Source: WHSV01 sp050694055
GTDB taxonomy: Bacteria; Actinomycetota; CADDZG01; WHSQ01
Direction: 5' to 3'
DNA: 64,000 nucleotides
Assembly (NCBI GenBank): GCA_050694055.1
Contig: JBOGWX010000108.1
Span: 49,913-113,912, forward strand
Part shown: piece by piece, positions 1 through 8,464 of the stretch
How positions within the stretch are numbered: position 1 is the first letter of the stretch
Layout: each line of letters starts with the position of its first letter
The notes under the pieces: generated by a model
Seen by the model: the letters and a program-made list of their open reading frames with translations, nothing else
What the model was told of the DNA's origin: nothing
Database searches by the model: none
Position numbers and translations under genes: made by a program

Positions 1-812
1 GTTCCGAGACGCCGCAGGATGACGCTCGCCGTGGTGGCTGCCGGATAGAGCATCGGTACCGCGACCTTCCCGAGCATCCGTATCGCCTTGGACAGGAACA
101 CAACGCCCTCGCCGGTGATGTTGTAGATACCGCGCACCGTCTCGTGCGTCGCAAGTGAAAAGGCCTCGACCGCGTCCTCTTCGTGTATCAGTTGAAGACG
201 CGGGTCGAAGCCGAGCGCGGTGGGAATGAGTGGAAGCGAGAGGTAGTCGGTCATGTTCGTTCGTACGGTCGGACCGATGAGGCTCTGCGTGCGAAGGATA
301 ACGACGCCGACGTCCTTACGGCGACGAGCGAAGTCGCGGACATAAGTCTCAGCTTCGGCACAGTCCTTGCCGTACCCGTAGAGGCGCGCGTGGCGATTGT
401 CGTGGTCCTCGCGCACAATCGAAGGCTCCTTAGGACCCATGCCGTAGACCGCGGTCGATGATTTCATGACCACACGCGTCACCGACTTGGAACGCTGAGC
501 GGCAGCAAGTAGCTGAAGCGTCCCGATGACGTTGTTCTCCTTCATCTGGGACCGGCCTCCAAGGCGGCTCGGATGCGACGTGATGTTCGTGTGGATGATC
601 GTGTCGATTGCGGCGGAATCAAGAACGCGAGCTATCAGGGGATTGCGGATATCGGCGCGCACGAACTCGAGCTTGTCGATGGGACCCGGCGGTTCCTCGA
701 GGTCGACTCCGGTCATCGCCTCGACGCGCTCGTCGTGCTCGAAGCGCGCGGCCAAGCGTTGCCCGACATGGCTCGAAACCCCCGTGATCAGGACGCGCCG
801 TCCTCGAGTCAT
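1..812 (-). CDS. NAD-dependent epimerase/dehydratase (GalE2-like extended SDR), C-terminus cut by window edge
   Basis: Read on the minus strand from ATG at 812, it runs open off the left edge (270 codons visible). The N-terminus begins MTRGRRVLITGVSSHVGQR, a Rossmann nucleotide-binding turn (G-x5-G, degenerate from GxxGxxG). Further on are SSTAVYG and YGYGK, the latter giving the YxxxK catalytic pair of extended short-chain dehydrogenases. The family oxidises or epimerises nucleotide-sugar-like substrates in the cytosol; the substrate here is unknown. The stop of this gene lies outside the window, and the upstream SAM hydrolase ends 9 bases before its start, so they are probably co-transcribed. 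In mycobacteria galE2 (Rv0501) follows bS22, which fits this position. Family confident, substrate not. Confidence 0.85.
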   Translation of the reverse strand, partial: MTRGRRVLITGVSSHVGQRLAARFEHDERVEAMTGVDLEEPPGPIDKLEFVRADIRNPLIARVLDSAAIDTIIHTNITSHPSRLGGRSQMKENNVIGTLQLLAAAQRSKSVTRVVMKSSTAVYGMGPKEPSIVREDHDNRHARLYGYGKDCAEAETYVRDFARRRKDVGVVILRTQSLIGPTVRTNMTDYLSLPLIPTALGFDPRLQLIHEEDAVEAFSLATHETVRGIYNITGEGVVFLSKAIRMLGKVAVPMLYPAATTASVILRRLG

Positions 813-821
813 CGGTTGCTG

Positions 822-1640
822 CTACCCGACCGAGGGCCCGACGATGATGTTCGAACCGGCCCCCGCCTGAAGGCGATTGGCGGCATCCCCCTTGTTCACC
901 GCGAGCGACAGCTTCTCGTAGGAGTCCTCGACCAAGACGAACTCCCCCACTTCGACGTCCGCGAAGCTCTTGCCGAAGGGCACCTGCAGACGATGCCCCT
1001 CCATCCGTATCTCTACCCTCTTGCCCTCGGCCATTCCCACGTCTTGGAGCAACTCCTGGCTGAAGTTGAGCTGGAGATTTCCGAACCGGTCGAGCTGGAG
1101 CACCTCGGCGTGCAGGTGGTCGTCGTGCGTCCATGCGCGGGGAATCTCGAGCTCGGTCAGCTCATCCGCCGGAAGCTCCGGCCCGAACTCCTTGATCGCG
1201 ACGCCGTTGGCGATGTGGGCGGCAGCCGGAGCGAACACGTCTCGTCCGTGAAAGGTCGCCGACATGGGACTCATCATGAGGCTGCGGTTGGTGAGCGTGT
1301 GCACGGCCTTGACTCCGCCGCACTCTCTAACGGCCGGGATCACCAGCCCGTTGTCGGGGGCCACGAAGATGGTGCCGTGACGCGTCTCGATGGCAACCGC
1401 CCGACGCTCGGTTCCCACGGCCGGATCGACCACGGCCAGGTGGACCGCATCGGGCATGAACTTGATCGACTGCTCGAGCACGACCGCGCCGTGGCGCACG
1501 TCTTGCCGCAGGATGTTGTGGTGGATGTCGATGATGCGCAGATCAGACTTGATGCCGAGCATCACGCCGTGGCATACACCCACGAACTCGTCCTGCAGCC
1601 CGTAGTCGGACAAGAAGGTCACGATCGATCGCTTGGCCAT
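822..1640 (-). CDS. SAM hydrolase / SAM hydroxide adenosyltransferase (DUF62 family)
   Basis: The 272-residue protein starts MAKRSIVTFLSDYG and has the family blocks LSDYG..DEFVG, VVDPAVGTERR, VAPDNGL and TFHGRDVFAPAAA. The Asp, Arg and His in the last three blocks match the Asp-Arg-His set used by DUF62 enzymes to activate water for attack on S-adenosylmethionine, giving adenosine and methionine. The fold is that of fluorinase/chlorinase, but the family context points to hydroxide rather than halide. The C-terminal beta domain (from about residue 170) is intact and the length is normal. It lies between bS22 and the epimerase on the same strand. The physiological role of these enzymes is still poorly understood. 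Confidence 0.9.
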   Translation of the reverse strand: MAKRSIVTFLSDYGLQDEFVGVCHGVMLGIKSDLRIIDIHHNILRQDVRHGAVVLEQSIKFMPDAVHLAVVDPAVGTERRAVAIETRHGTIFVAPDNGLVIPAVRECGGVKAVHTLTNRSLMMSPMSATFHGRDVFAPAAAHIANGVAIKEFGPELPADELTELEIPRAWTHDDHLHAEVLQLDRFGNLQLNFSQELLQDVGMAEGKRVEIRMEGHRLQVPFGKSFADVEVGEFVLVEDSYEKLSLAVNKGDAANRLQAGAGSNIIVGPSVG

Positions 1641-1725
1641 GGGGCGATGTTACCCGCAGGGACCTGAGCGACCGGTGGACCGAGCCGAAGCCTGACGCGG
1701 TCGGCCGCGGCCGCGCCGAATCCGG

Positions 1726-1827
1726 CTACTTGCCTTGCTGGCGTCGCTGCCAGCGGGTCTTCTTCAACATCTTGCGATGTTTCTTCTTGCGCATCTTCTT
1801 GCGGCGCTTCTTCACGAGTGACGGCAT
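1726..1827 (-). CDS. Small ribosomal subunit protein bS22 (AURKAIP1/COX24 type, 33 aa)
   Basis: A 33-residue, extremely basic peptide starting MPSLVKKRRKKMRKKKHRK and ending WQRRQQGK. It matches in length and pattern the actinobacterial 30S protein bS22 (mycobacterial Rv0500B), which binds near the decoding centre and has a mitochondrial COX24-like counterpart. A purine-rich ribosome binding site (AGGAAG) sits a few bases before the ATG. The gene lies between the Clp1-like kinase and the SAM hydrolase, all on the minus strand. It is easily missed because of its size. About half of the residues are Lys or Arg. Confidence 0.93.
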   Translation of the reverse strand: MPSLVKKRRKKMRKKKHRKMLKKTRWQRRQQGK

Positions 1828-1860
1828 ACCTGTACTTCCTTTCTCAGCCTGTCGAAGGCG

Positions 1861-2760
1861 CTACTCGGTCTGGAACAGCTGCTTGAGATCCACCGGGCCG
1901 CGCGAGCGACCGTCGGTGGAAATACGGATCGAACCCAGACGCAGCCCCCGAACTCCCTCGGCTATGGGGGAAACCATGCGAAGGATGTCCTCCCTGGCAT
2001 CGTATTCGAGCACGCCGATGCCGACGCACGTGCCCCTGCCGTCCTCCATTCCGACCACGAGGGCGTCGAGCAGCGCTAGGTCGAACTCGGGCGGCAGGGT
2101 CGGCATGAAGACGGTCGGTTTCACTCGCCAGCGCGAGGTACCGTCCGCGAAGTAGGTGGCGAACTGCTCCTCTCGGAAGGCCATTCGTTCCTCGACGGAG
2201 CGAACCACGACCTCTCGGGGAACCTCGATCTCGATCACCTCGGCAGGAGTGAAGCGTTGGGCGATGCCGATGATGGGCTCGAGCTCGCCTCCTCGTTCGA
2301 AGCCGATTACGAAATCCGGCGCCAGCACGTCCAGCTTGTAGTACTTGAGTCCCTGTCCCGAGAGCCCGGCGACGAAGCCGGTCGTATCGACGACGATCAT
2401 CCTGGCCCCCGAATCCCTGGCGCGCTGCGTGAGCTTTGCGATCCCGGTGACGAGGGGCAGCATGTGCCCGCGGGGGGCGATCGAGCCGACGAAGCTCAGC
2501 GAGTCGGCCTGGAGCAGAGCGGCTCGTGAGAAGTCCCCGAAACCGCGGCACTTGAGACCGATCGTCGTGGGAGGACCGACCATCGACTGCCCGATGTCGG
2601 CGTCGACGATGGCCGTCTCGATGCCGGCGGCGGTTGCCCGGCGCGCGAGCTCGATCCCGAAGGTCGTCTTGCCGGTGTCAAGACCCCCGAGCAAGAAGAC
2701 CACGCCCGGATTGGCGAGCAGGCGTTCGTAGACCTCGTCGAGACCGGCGTGCGTCCCCAT
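1861..2760 (-). CDS. Clp1/Grc3-type polynucleotide kinase-like P-loop protein
   Basis: 299 residues. A Walker A loop, GGLDTGKTT, lies at about residues 25-33, followed by IVDADIGQS (Walker B-like, DxD) and a conserved GSIAPRGHMLPLVTG segment. The layout matches the Clp1_P domain (PF16575 type), whose eukaryotic and archaeal members phosphorylate RNA 5'-hydroxyl ends. Bacterial actinobacterial homologues exist but their substrate is not established, so RNA 5'-kinase activity is an inference. The C-terminal half (VGMEDGRGTCVGIGVLEYD) resembles the small beta domain that follows the kinase domain in the family. It ends 33 bases before the bS22 start, so it may be in one transcript with a ribosomal protein gene. 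Confidence 0.82.
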   Translation of the reverse strand: MGTHAGLDEVYERLLANPGVVFLLGGLDTGKTTFGIELARRATAAGIETAIVDADIGQSMVGPPTTIGLKCRGFGDFSRAALLQADSLSFVGSIAPRGHMLPLVTGIAKLTQRARDSGARMIVVDTTGFVAGLSGQGLKYYKLDVLAPDFVIGFERGGELEPIIGIAQRFTPAEVIEIEVPREVVVRSVEERMAFREEQFATYFADGTSRWRVKPTVFMPTLPPEFDLALLDALVVGMEDGRGTCVGIGVLEYDAREDILRMVSPIAEGVRGLRLGSIRISTDGRSRGPVDLKQLFQTE

Positions 2761-2838
2761 ACGTCATCAACCCTTCATGTGTGTGGCCGGCTCGGGACGG
2801 CGGTCGGAGGTCGGGCGGGAGGAAAGGGGGCGGGCTAA

Positions 2839-2854
2839 AAGGAGCCGGCTCCTT
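2839..2854 (-). terminator. Probable intrinsic terminator after the HTH gene
   Basis: Perfect 16-base palindrome AAGGAGCCGGCTCCTT that begins at the stop codon of the excisionase-type gene and runs into TTTTAGCCC on the minus strand. The thymine run is short, so a weak or attenuating terminator before the Clp1-like gene is equally possible. Confidence 0.5.
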
Positions 2855-3078
2855 CAGCCGGCATCCATGTAGCGCTGTTGAAGGTATCTGCGAACGTCGT
2901 CCTCTTTGAGCCTGTATCCCCGACCGACCCGAACCGCCCGCATGTCACCCGCTTTGATCAGGCGATACACCGTCATGTTCGAGACCCTGAGCTGCTTGGC
3001 CACCTCGGCGACGGTGAGAAACTGCCCCATGGATGAGGTGGCATTCGGTCCCACGGAGCCTTCAGGAGTCTCGTTCAT
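2854..3078 (-). CDS. Excisionase-type helix-turn-helix DNA-binding protein (Rv0500A-like)
   Basis: 74 residues from ATG at 3078. An N-terminal linker of about 17 residues is followed by GQFLTVAEVAKQLRVSNMTVYRLIKAGDM and RAVRVGRGYRLKEDDVRRYLQ, the MerR-like winged-helix fold of the HTH_17 (excisionase) family. It ends YMDAG; mycobacterial Rv0500A ends in a similar way. A longer reading frame extends upstream but has random composition, so the short start was chosen. Members bind DNA; regulatory targets of this subgroup are not known to me. It sits upstream of the kinase and bS22 genes, as in mycobacteria where Rv0500A precedes bS22. Confidence 0.9.
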   Translation of the reverse strand: MNETPEGSVGPNATSSMGQFLTVAEVAKQLRVSNMTVYRLIKAGDMRAVRVGRGYRLKEDDVRRYLQQRYMDAG

Positions 3079-3116
3079 GACGGCCTCACTATAGCAATCA
3101 GGGTGGTTTGCCCCGC

Positions 3117-5135
3117 TCAGCGCCCGTGCAGAACGGGGGTCTCCCTGCGTGAGTCGTGCTCGATCATCGTGGCGAAGCCCTCGACGATCGTGGCATCGAA
3201 CTGCGCGCCGGCGCAGCGACGAAGCTCGGCCAGTGCCTCCTCGACGCTCAGCGCGCCTCGGTAGGGACGCTCGGAGACCATGGCGTGGAAGGCGTCGCAC
3301 ACGGAGACGATCCGCGATCCCAGGGGGATCTCCTCGCCGCTCAGTCCGTCGGGATAGCCGCTGCCGTCGAATCCCTCGTGGCTCGAGCGCACCAGCTGGG
3401 CCACGTAGCCGAGCGCCGGCGAGGCACCCAGTATTCGTTGACCGATGATGGTGTGCTGCCGGATGAACGCCATCTCGTCGTCGTCGAGGGGGCCGGACTT
3501 CTTCAGCACCTCGTCGGGAACCGCCACCTTGCCCACGTCGTGTAGCTCGGCGGCCAGGCGCACGAGCTGCGCCTCGACGTCGGGGAGGCCCAGGGCCTCG
3601 CACAGCTTCCCGGCGAGGGCGGCCACCCCATCGTGGTGGTGCTGGAGGGCAGGGTCGCGCTCCCGCAGCACCTGAACGAGGACGTTGCCGGCCAGCCGGC
3701 CCTCGGATACACGGCCGTTGTTCTTGTTCTCGTACATGCGACCGTCGGCGCGCCGCAGCGCCCCTGAGGGGGTCGTCTCCTCGCCCGGGATGACGCTCCA
3801 TCCTGCGGCCGCGCCGACGGTGAAGCCCTCGCCTCGCTCGGACAGCGCGGGGACCAGGCGCTCCGTGAGCGCGGCCGCAGCGTCGTTGCGGCAACTGATC
3901 AGGACGCAGAATTCGTCTCCGCCGAGTCGGTACGCGCAACCTCCAACGATTGCAAGCTCGAGCGAACGACCGAGGCGAGTCAGCAGCGCGTCTCCCGCAG
4001 GGTGACCGAAGGTGTCGTTGTAGTGCTTGAAACCGTTGAGGTCGAAGATGATGAGCGCCAGCGGCTCATCCGACGTGGACTTGATGCATGCCTCTTGTAG
4101 ATCGCGCATGAGCCGGCGCCGGTTTCCCAGCCCGGTAAGGGCGTCGGTCAGGGCCTCCCGCCGGCTCGAGCTGAGCATCTGGATGTTCTCTCTAAAAACG
4201 ATGGTCATCCTCGTGATCGCCACGCCCAGGCCTGCCGAGGCCATCACGAGTGACACCAAGTTCACCCGGTGAAAGTGATCGAAGATCACGATGGTGAGCG
4301 AGATCGACGAGAACAGGAGCGGCATGGTGGCGATGCGAGTCCCATAACGATCCGCTTCGGCAAGGCTGCGTTTGGGCTGCCACGCGGCGACACCGAGACA
4401 GAGCATCGCCGCGGGCCAGCCCGCCTCGAAGACGTTTCCGGGAACCCAGGTTTCCTGTGCGACCTGGACCAGATAGATGCTGTCCGTCACCGCAAAGAGC
4501 ACAAGCCCGCCGCCGAGCCACGACCACAGGCCGTCGCTTCGCCATCCACTCAGCCCGATTGCGCCGACCACCATGGAGATGAGCAGCAGGTCCCCGAACG
4601 GATACGAGAGATTCGTGGCAAGGGCGAGAGCGCTACCCGAGGCGACCTCGAACAGAGGGTCGAAGACGACGGCGGCGACGACCGATCCTGCTGCCAGGGC
4701 CCCCATGGTGCCGTCGAGCCAGAGATGCCAACCCGAGGTCTCCACTCGCCCGCGCACGATGGCGGCCACCGCAACCATGGAGAGGAGATAGAACACGAGC
4801 CAGAACCCGTCGCTCAGAGAGGGGACCGGGATGACGGTGAGATCCCACAGGACGATCGAGTAGTAGATGTTGCCCGTCGACCACAGAGTCATGCCGATCC
4901 CCAGCAGCAACCAGGGTTGGCGCCCCTTTACCTCCAGGAGGCCCCGTGCGATACACGACAGGGACGCGCCGATCAGCACCACGTTGTAGGACCATTTCGA
5001 GACGAACGAATCGAGGGGGCCGAAGGACACGCCGGCGAGAGCGTGCAGTATGGCGATCGCCAGCAGGCCGGTCAGTCCGGCCAGCCAGAGATGCACCGCA
5101 CGCCTCATCCCAGCAGTGCCCACAAGTGTGCTCAT
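3117..5135 (-). CDS. Membrane GGDEF diguanylate cyclase with C-terminal HD-GYP phosphodiesterase
   Basis: 672 residues. The N-terminal third (about 15-310) has eight or more hydrophobic spans and is probably a membrane sensor. A GGDEF domain follows with ALTDALTGLGNRR and an intact RLGGDEF signature near residue 405, so c-di-GMP synthesis is expected; no RxxD inhibitory site is evident before it. The C-terminal domain is HD-GYP, with HDVGK near 532 and DGSGYPDGL near 590, a c-di-GMP phosphodiesterase class. Having cyclase and HD-GYP in one protein (rather than GGDEF-EAL) suggests a bifunctional or switching enzyme. Which activity dominates cannot be told from sequence. It is monocistronic, facing away from the SDR gene. 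Confidence 0.93.
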   Translation of the reverse strand: MSTLVGTAGMRRAVHLWLAGLTGLLAIAILHALAGVSFGPLDSFVSKWSYNVVLIGASLSCIARGLLEVKGRQPWLLLGIGMTLWSTGNIYYSIVLWDLTVIPVPSLSDGFWLVFYLLSMVAVAAIVRGRVETSGWHLWLDGTMGALAAGSVVAAVVFDPLFEVASGSALALATNLSYPFGDLLLISMVVGAIGLSGWRSDGLWSWLGGGLVLFAVTDSIYLVQVAQETWVPGNVFEAGWPAAMLCLGVAAWQPKRSLAEADRYGTRIATMPLLFSSISLTIVIFDHFHRVNLVSLVMASAGLGVAITRMTIVFRENIQMLSSSRREALTDALTGLGNRRRLMRDLQEACIKSTSDEPLALIIFDLNGFKHYNDTFGHPAGDALLTRLGRSLELAIVGGCAYRLGGDEFCVLISCRNDAAAALTERLVPALSERGEGFTVGAAAGWSVIPGEETTPSGALRRADGRMYENKNNGRVSEGRLAGNVLVQVLRERDPALQHHHDGVAALAGKLCEALGLPDVEAQLVRLAAELHDVGKVAVPDEVLKKSGPLDDDEMAFIRQHTIIGQRILGASPALGYVAQLVRSSHEGFDGSGYPDGLSGEEIPLGSRIVSVCDAFHAMVSERPYRGALSVEEALAELRRCAGAQFDATIVEGFATMIEHDSRRETPVLHGR

Positions 5136-5198
5136 GTGTACTTTTCGACACTCGCGCGTACGGAGTTAAACCGGCAGCCGGCGGTACGTACACGCCGA

Positions 5199-5993
5199 TT
5201 ACGCCCATTTCGAGGCTTCGCCGGCCCCTAGGATCGACTCGAAGATGCGCCACGACGGCTCATAGAGCCTGGGTGGACGATTGTCGTCCATAGGGACTAT
5301 CAACACGTCCCTCCCCTCGGCCCAGGGCACCGCCAGCGCAGGGTCGTTGATGTCCATGACCGCGAGCGTGGGGATGCCCCGTTCGATGGCCGCCCCGGCG
5401 AAACCGTGGTCGCCGATGACGAAGTCGGGGTGGGGTTCCGCATCGAGGAGCGCCTCCATCGGCTCGCTCGAATGAGTGTGCATGAGCTGGCCCCAGTCGG
5501 CGAGCATGCCGACGCCGCCGACGTAACGGATCTCGGAGTGCCTGCGCCTGATCCCCAAGTCTGCGTCCTCGTGCAACACCACGACCTTGCCGCCGGCCGA
5601 GCGAAAGGCGTCGAGCACACGCATGTTGTGCTCGAGCATCCCGGTCGGGTGGCCGGTGCAACACAGCAGCGTGGCGCCTCGCTCCGCCTCTGCTTTCAGC
5701 CGCTGGGCCGCAGCCACGATTCCATCCACGGTCTTGCCCGGGTCCATGACGTCGTAGCCCGTGAAGTCGTCGATGTCGTCGCTGCAGCCGGTCAGCTCGG
5801 CCATGAAGCCGAGCACCTCGCGCGGTTCGTACGTCGTCAGTCCGGAGAGCCCGAAGCGAGCCTCTTCGTCCTCGCCGGCGACCATGGCCTTGATCTTCGA
5901 TAGGGCGTTGCGCCGGGTGTGGGACTGATGGGGGCCGGTAACACCGGCCGCGACCAGTGCCTCGCGCGCGTCCGACAAAGTGTTGGGGGGCAT
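5199..5993 (-). CDS. Conserved actinobacterial phosphatase-like protein, function uncertain
   Basis: 264 residues, cytosolic, no signal peptide. Conserved-looking blocks include LLCCTGHPTGML, MHTHSSEPM, FVIGDHGFAGAA and MDINDPALAVP. It resembles a family of actinobacterial proteins that annotation pipelines call phosphatase, without a biochemical basis I can name. His and Asp residues in the HTHS and GDHG blocks could form a metal or phosphate site. It is followed on the minus strand by the GGDEF/HD-GYP gene 63 bases downstream and is divergent from the SDR gene. The name should be treated as provisional. Confidence 0.6.
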   Translation of the reverse strand: MPPNTLSDAREALVAAGVTGPHQSHTRRNALSKIKAMVAGEDEEARFGLSGLTTYEPREVLGFMAELTGCSDDIDDFTGYDVMDPGKTVDGIVAAAQRLKAEAERGATLLCCTGHPTGMLEHNMRVLDAFRSAGGKVVVLHEDADLGIRRRHSEIRYVGGVGMLADWGQLMHTHSSEPMEALLDAEPHPDFVIGDHGFAGAAIERGIPTLAVMDINDPALAVPWAEGRDVLIVPMDDNRPPRLYEPSWRIFESILGAGEASKWA

Positions 5994-6045
5994 GGCAGCA
6001 TGCTAAGTGGTTCGCCCATCTAGGTGTTCACGGGAGCTCACCGAT

Positions 6046-6804
6046 ATGAAGCTGTTCTCGCTCGAGGGCAAGGTCGCGGTCGTCACGGGAGCGTCGCGGG
6101 GGATAGGCCGTGCGGTGGCGCTCGGTCTGGCCGAGGCGGGCGCAGATGTGGCGGTCGCAGCACGCACCGCCGGCGATCTCGAGACGCTCGAAAAGGAGAT
6201 CGAGGGGCTCGGTAGGAGGGCCGTCGCCGAGCCGACCGACGTGCTCGACCGAGACGCCATCGCGTCTCTGTTAGACCGCACGATTGAAGAGCTGGGTGGC
6301 CTCGACGTGCTCGTCAACAACGCCGGCGGCACCCGCTTCGTGGCGCCCATCACCACGCTCCGGCCCGAGGGCTGGGACAAGGTGATCGACCTGAACCTGA
6401 ACTCGGTCTTTCACGCGACGCAACTGGCGGCCCAGAGGATGGTCGCGCGTAGCGGCGGTTCGATCATTCAGATCTCGTCGGTGGCGGGCGTCCAGGGCGC
6501 CGAGGGCCTGTCGTTCTACTCCGCCGCCAAGGCCGGCGTGAGGCTCATGACTCAGGCGGTGGCGCGCGAGCTCGCCTCCTCGGGCGTGCGGCTCAACTCG
6601 ATTGCGCCGGGCTGGATCGCGACTGATCTGAACGCCAATATGTGGAGCGACGAGGGCGTCCGCAAGTCCATGGAGGCCATGATCCCGATGGGCCGGTTGG
6701 GGAACCCGCAGGAGATCGTGGGCCCCGCGGTGTTCCTCGCCAGCGACGCCGCGAGCTTCGTCACGGGGGCGACGTTGCTGGTGGACGGAGGACAGCTCGC
6801 GTAG
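6046..6804 (+). CDS. SDR-family oxidoreductase (FabG-like)
   Basis: 252 residues from the ATG at 6046, preceded by GGGAG. An upstream in-frame ATG at 6007 would overlap the divergent promoter and adds residues unlike the family. The classical SDR set is complete: TGASRGIG cofactor turn near the N-terminus, NNAGG, an SSVAGVQG serine strand, and YSAAK catalytic Tyr/Lys. It ends with FVTGATLLVDGGQ. Such enzymes reduce or oxidise carbonyl/hydroxyl groups with NAD(P)H in the cytosol. The substrate is unknown. It is a lone plus-strand gene between two minus-strand blocks. Confidence 0.92.
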   Translation: MKLFSLEGKVAVVTGASRGIGRAVALGLAEAGADVAVAARTAGDLETLEKEIEGLGRRAVAEPTDVLDRDAIASLLDRTIEELGGLDVLVNNAGGTRFVAPITTLRPEGWDKVIDLNLNSVFHATQLAAQRMVARSGGSIIQISSVAGVQGAEGLSFYSAAKAGVRLMTQAVARELASSGVRLNSIAPGWIATDLNANMWSDEGVRKSMEAMIPMGRLGNPQEIVGPAVFLASDAASFVTGATLLVDGGQLA

Positions 6805-6830
6805 CCCGCCGGACCCGCGCCAGAGCTTGC

Positions 6831-8018
6831 CTAGCGGGTGCAGCGGCCCGCGGACACGGGTTCATTCGAGGAGATGCCGGCTTCGATCTCACCTTCGACC
6901 TCGGCCCCGGTGAGGGCGTAACCGGTGCCCGAGTCGGTAGTGGACGCCGCGAAAATGACCCCCGCAACGCGTCCGTCCGGGAGCACGAAGGGCCCGCCAG
7001 ACTCCCCCTGCGTCACGTCGGCGCGCAGTTCGTAAACCTCGCGCGACACCTCGCTGCGTCCGTAGATGTCCTTACCCAACGCTTCGTAGCGGCCCTGAAC
7101 CGCCGCAGGATCGGCGTCGAGCTGACCGTTGCCGTTCCCCGGATACCCGAGCGTCGCTCCGGGTTCACCTCGGCCGAAGCCCCTTGTCTCGAGCGGCAGT
7201 GGGGGGGCCGAGACGCTTTCGGACAACCTCAGCACCGCTACGTCTCTGCGAGGATCGAAGCGCACGACCTCGGCGGCGACCGCCTCTTCGGCCTGGGTTT
7301 GAACCGTGGCGCCGTCTCCCCCTGCGACCACGTGCGCGTTCGTCACCACCACCTGGTCGGAGACGATCCAGCCGCTGCCGAGCTGGTTCCCACCGCAGGC
7401 CGGCACCGTGATCCGCACCGTCGAGGGGGCCGCGGCGTCGATCGCACGGCGCGCGGTGCGCTGGTTGGGCAGATCAACCGGTGGACCGATGGGACGGGGG
7501 AGGCCCGCGAACACCTGGGGAAAGCCCGAGGTGTTGAGGTACTGGCTGAAGTAGGACAGCAAGTTGGGCGGTGGAGGCAACGAGTCGTCGAGCGCCTGCA
7601 AGATGACCGAGCGAGCGAGCGCCCGGTTGACCGGACGGATGGTCGAAGCAGCCACCAGCGATCCGATCAGCCAGAACGTGAGCGCGGCGAGCAGCACCCC
7701 GCCGAGCGCCCCGAGAACTTGGTTGAGGGGCCCCAGCTTCACCTTGTGGGCGAAACTGGCGAAATGCTGACCGATGATGTATCCGATGGTCTGTCCGACC
7801 GTCAGCAGAACGAAGACGGTCAGTACCGAGATCATCACTCCGGTGAGGCCCGCGCTCTCGGTGACGGCATCGGCAATACGGGGGCCGAGCGCAACCCCCG
7901 CGAGCAACCCGACGAAACCACCCCCCAGCTCGAACACGAGCCCCAGCAGACCTCGTCGGTAACCTCGGTAGGCCGTCAAACTCGCAATCAGAATGAACAA
8001 TAGGTCGACGATGTTCAT
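6831..8018 (-). CDS. MarP-like membrane serine protease (CvpA domain + trypsin-like domain)
   Basis: 395 residues from ATG at 8018 (the frame stays open further upstream, but that stretch overlaps the next gene). The first about 160 residues hold four hydrophobic spans of the CvpA family. The C-terminal half is a chymotrypsin-fold protease with TNAHVVAG (His), DVAVLRL (Asp) and TQGESGGPF (nucleophile Ser), so the triad is complete. In mycobacteria MarP sits in the membrane with a periplasmic protease domain and protects against acid and oxidative stress by processing cell-wall enzymes. An equivalent envelope-stress role is inferred. A small membrane protein gene starts 400 bases upstream and ends 14 bases before this start. 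Confidence 0.92.
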   Translation of the reverse strand: MNIVDLLFILIASLTAYRGYRRGLLGLVFELGGGFVGLLAGVALGPRIADAVTESAGLTGVMISVLTVFVLLTVGQTIGYIIGQHFASFAHKVKLGPLNQVLGALGGVLLAALTFWLIGSLVAASTIRPVNRALARSVILQALDDSLPPPPNLLSYFSQYLNTSGFPQVFAGLPRPIGPPVDLPNQRTARRAIDAAAPSTVRITVPACGGNQLGSGWIVSDQVVVTNAHVVAGGDGATVQTQAEEAVAAEVVRFDPRRDVAVLRLSESVSAPPLPLETRGFGRGEPGATLGYPGNGNGQLDADPAAVQGRYEALGKDIYGRSEVSREVYELRADVTQGESGGPFVLPDGRVAGVIFAASTTDSGTGYALTGAEVEGEIEAGISSNEPVSAGRCTR

Positions 8019-8032
8019 GGCTTCCAAGCCGC

Positions 8033-8422
8033 TCACATACCGAGGCCGGTCATGAGCGCACGCACGGTCAAGCCACAGCAGAGCAGCGCGGCGATCCCGA
8101 ACGGAACGAAGGGCACTTCCTCGAAGCGACCCTTGGCGGCACGGTGCGCGAACACCAGCACGGCGGCCGGGAAAAACGCCCCATAGACGTAGTGGAGCCA
8201 GGTCGCGCCCTCGAAGACGGGACGCCGGCCCGCGAGGAATAGAACTCCGCCCACGATGAACTGAAGGCCCACGACGGCCTGAAGGATCCCCAGGAGGCTC
8301 CAGTACCACTCGTGCGGCACCCGGTTCCTTACGAAGATCCATCCGGACCACAGCGTCAGCACCAGGAACCCGGACGGTATCGCCCAGCCGACGTAGAGAT
8401 GAATCTCGGTGAATGCGTTCAC
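8033..8422 (-). CDS. Small multi-pass membrane protein, unknown function
   Basis: 129 residues with four predicted hydrophobic spans: about 10-30, 43-65, 77-94 and 105-125. Charged residues (RNRVPHEW, HRAAKGRFEEV) fall in the loops. No recognisable catalytic motif is visible. It lies 14 bases upstream of the MarP-like protease on the same strand, so the two may be co-expressed and functionally connected. It is separated from the deacetylase gene by about 40 bases. The composition is coding-like and membrane topology clear, but I cannot name a family. Confidence 0.7.
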   Translation of the reverse strand: MNAFTEIHLYVGWAIPSGFLVLTLWSGWIFVRNRVPHEWYWSLLGILQAVVGLQFIVGGVLFLAGRRPVFEGATWLHYVYGAFFPAAVLVFAHRAAKGRFEEVPFVPFGIAALLCCGLTVRALMTGLGM

Positions 8423-8464
8423 GGACGAGAAGGGTAAACGCAGCCCGGAGTAAAGGGAGGCAAG

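Noticed and set aside
573..1667. Plus-strand frame of 364 codons opposite the epimerase and SAM hydrolase
   Set aside because: Shadow of two clearly recognised minus-strand genes.
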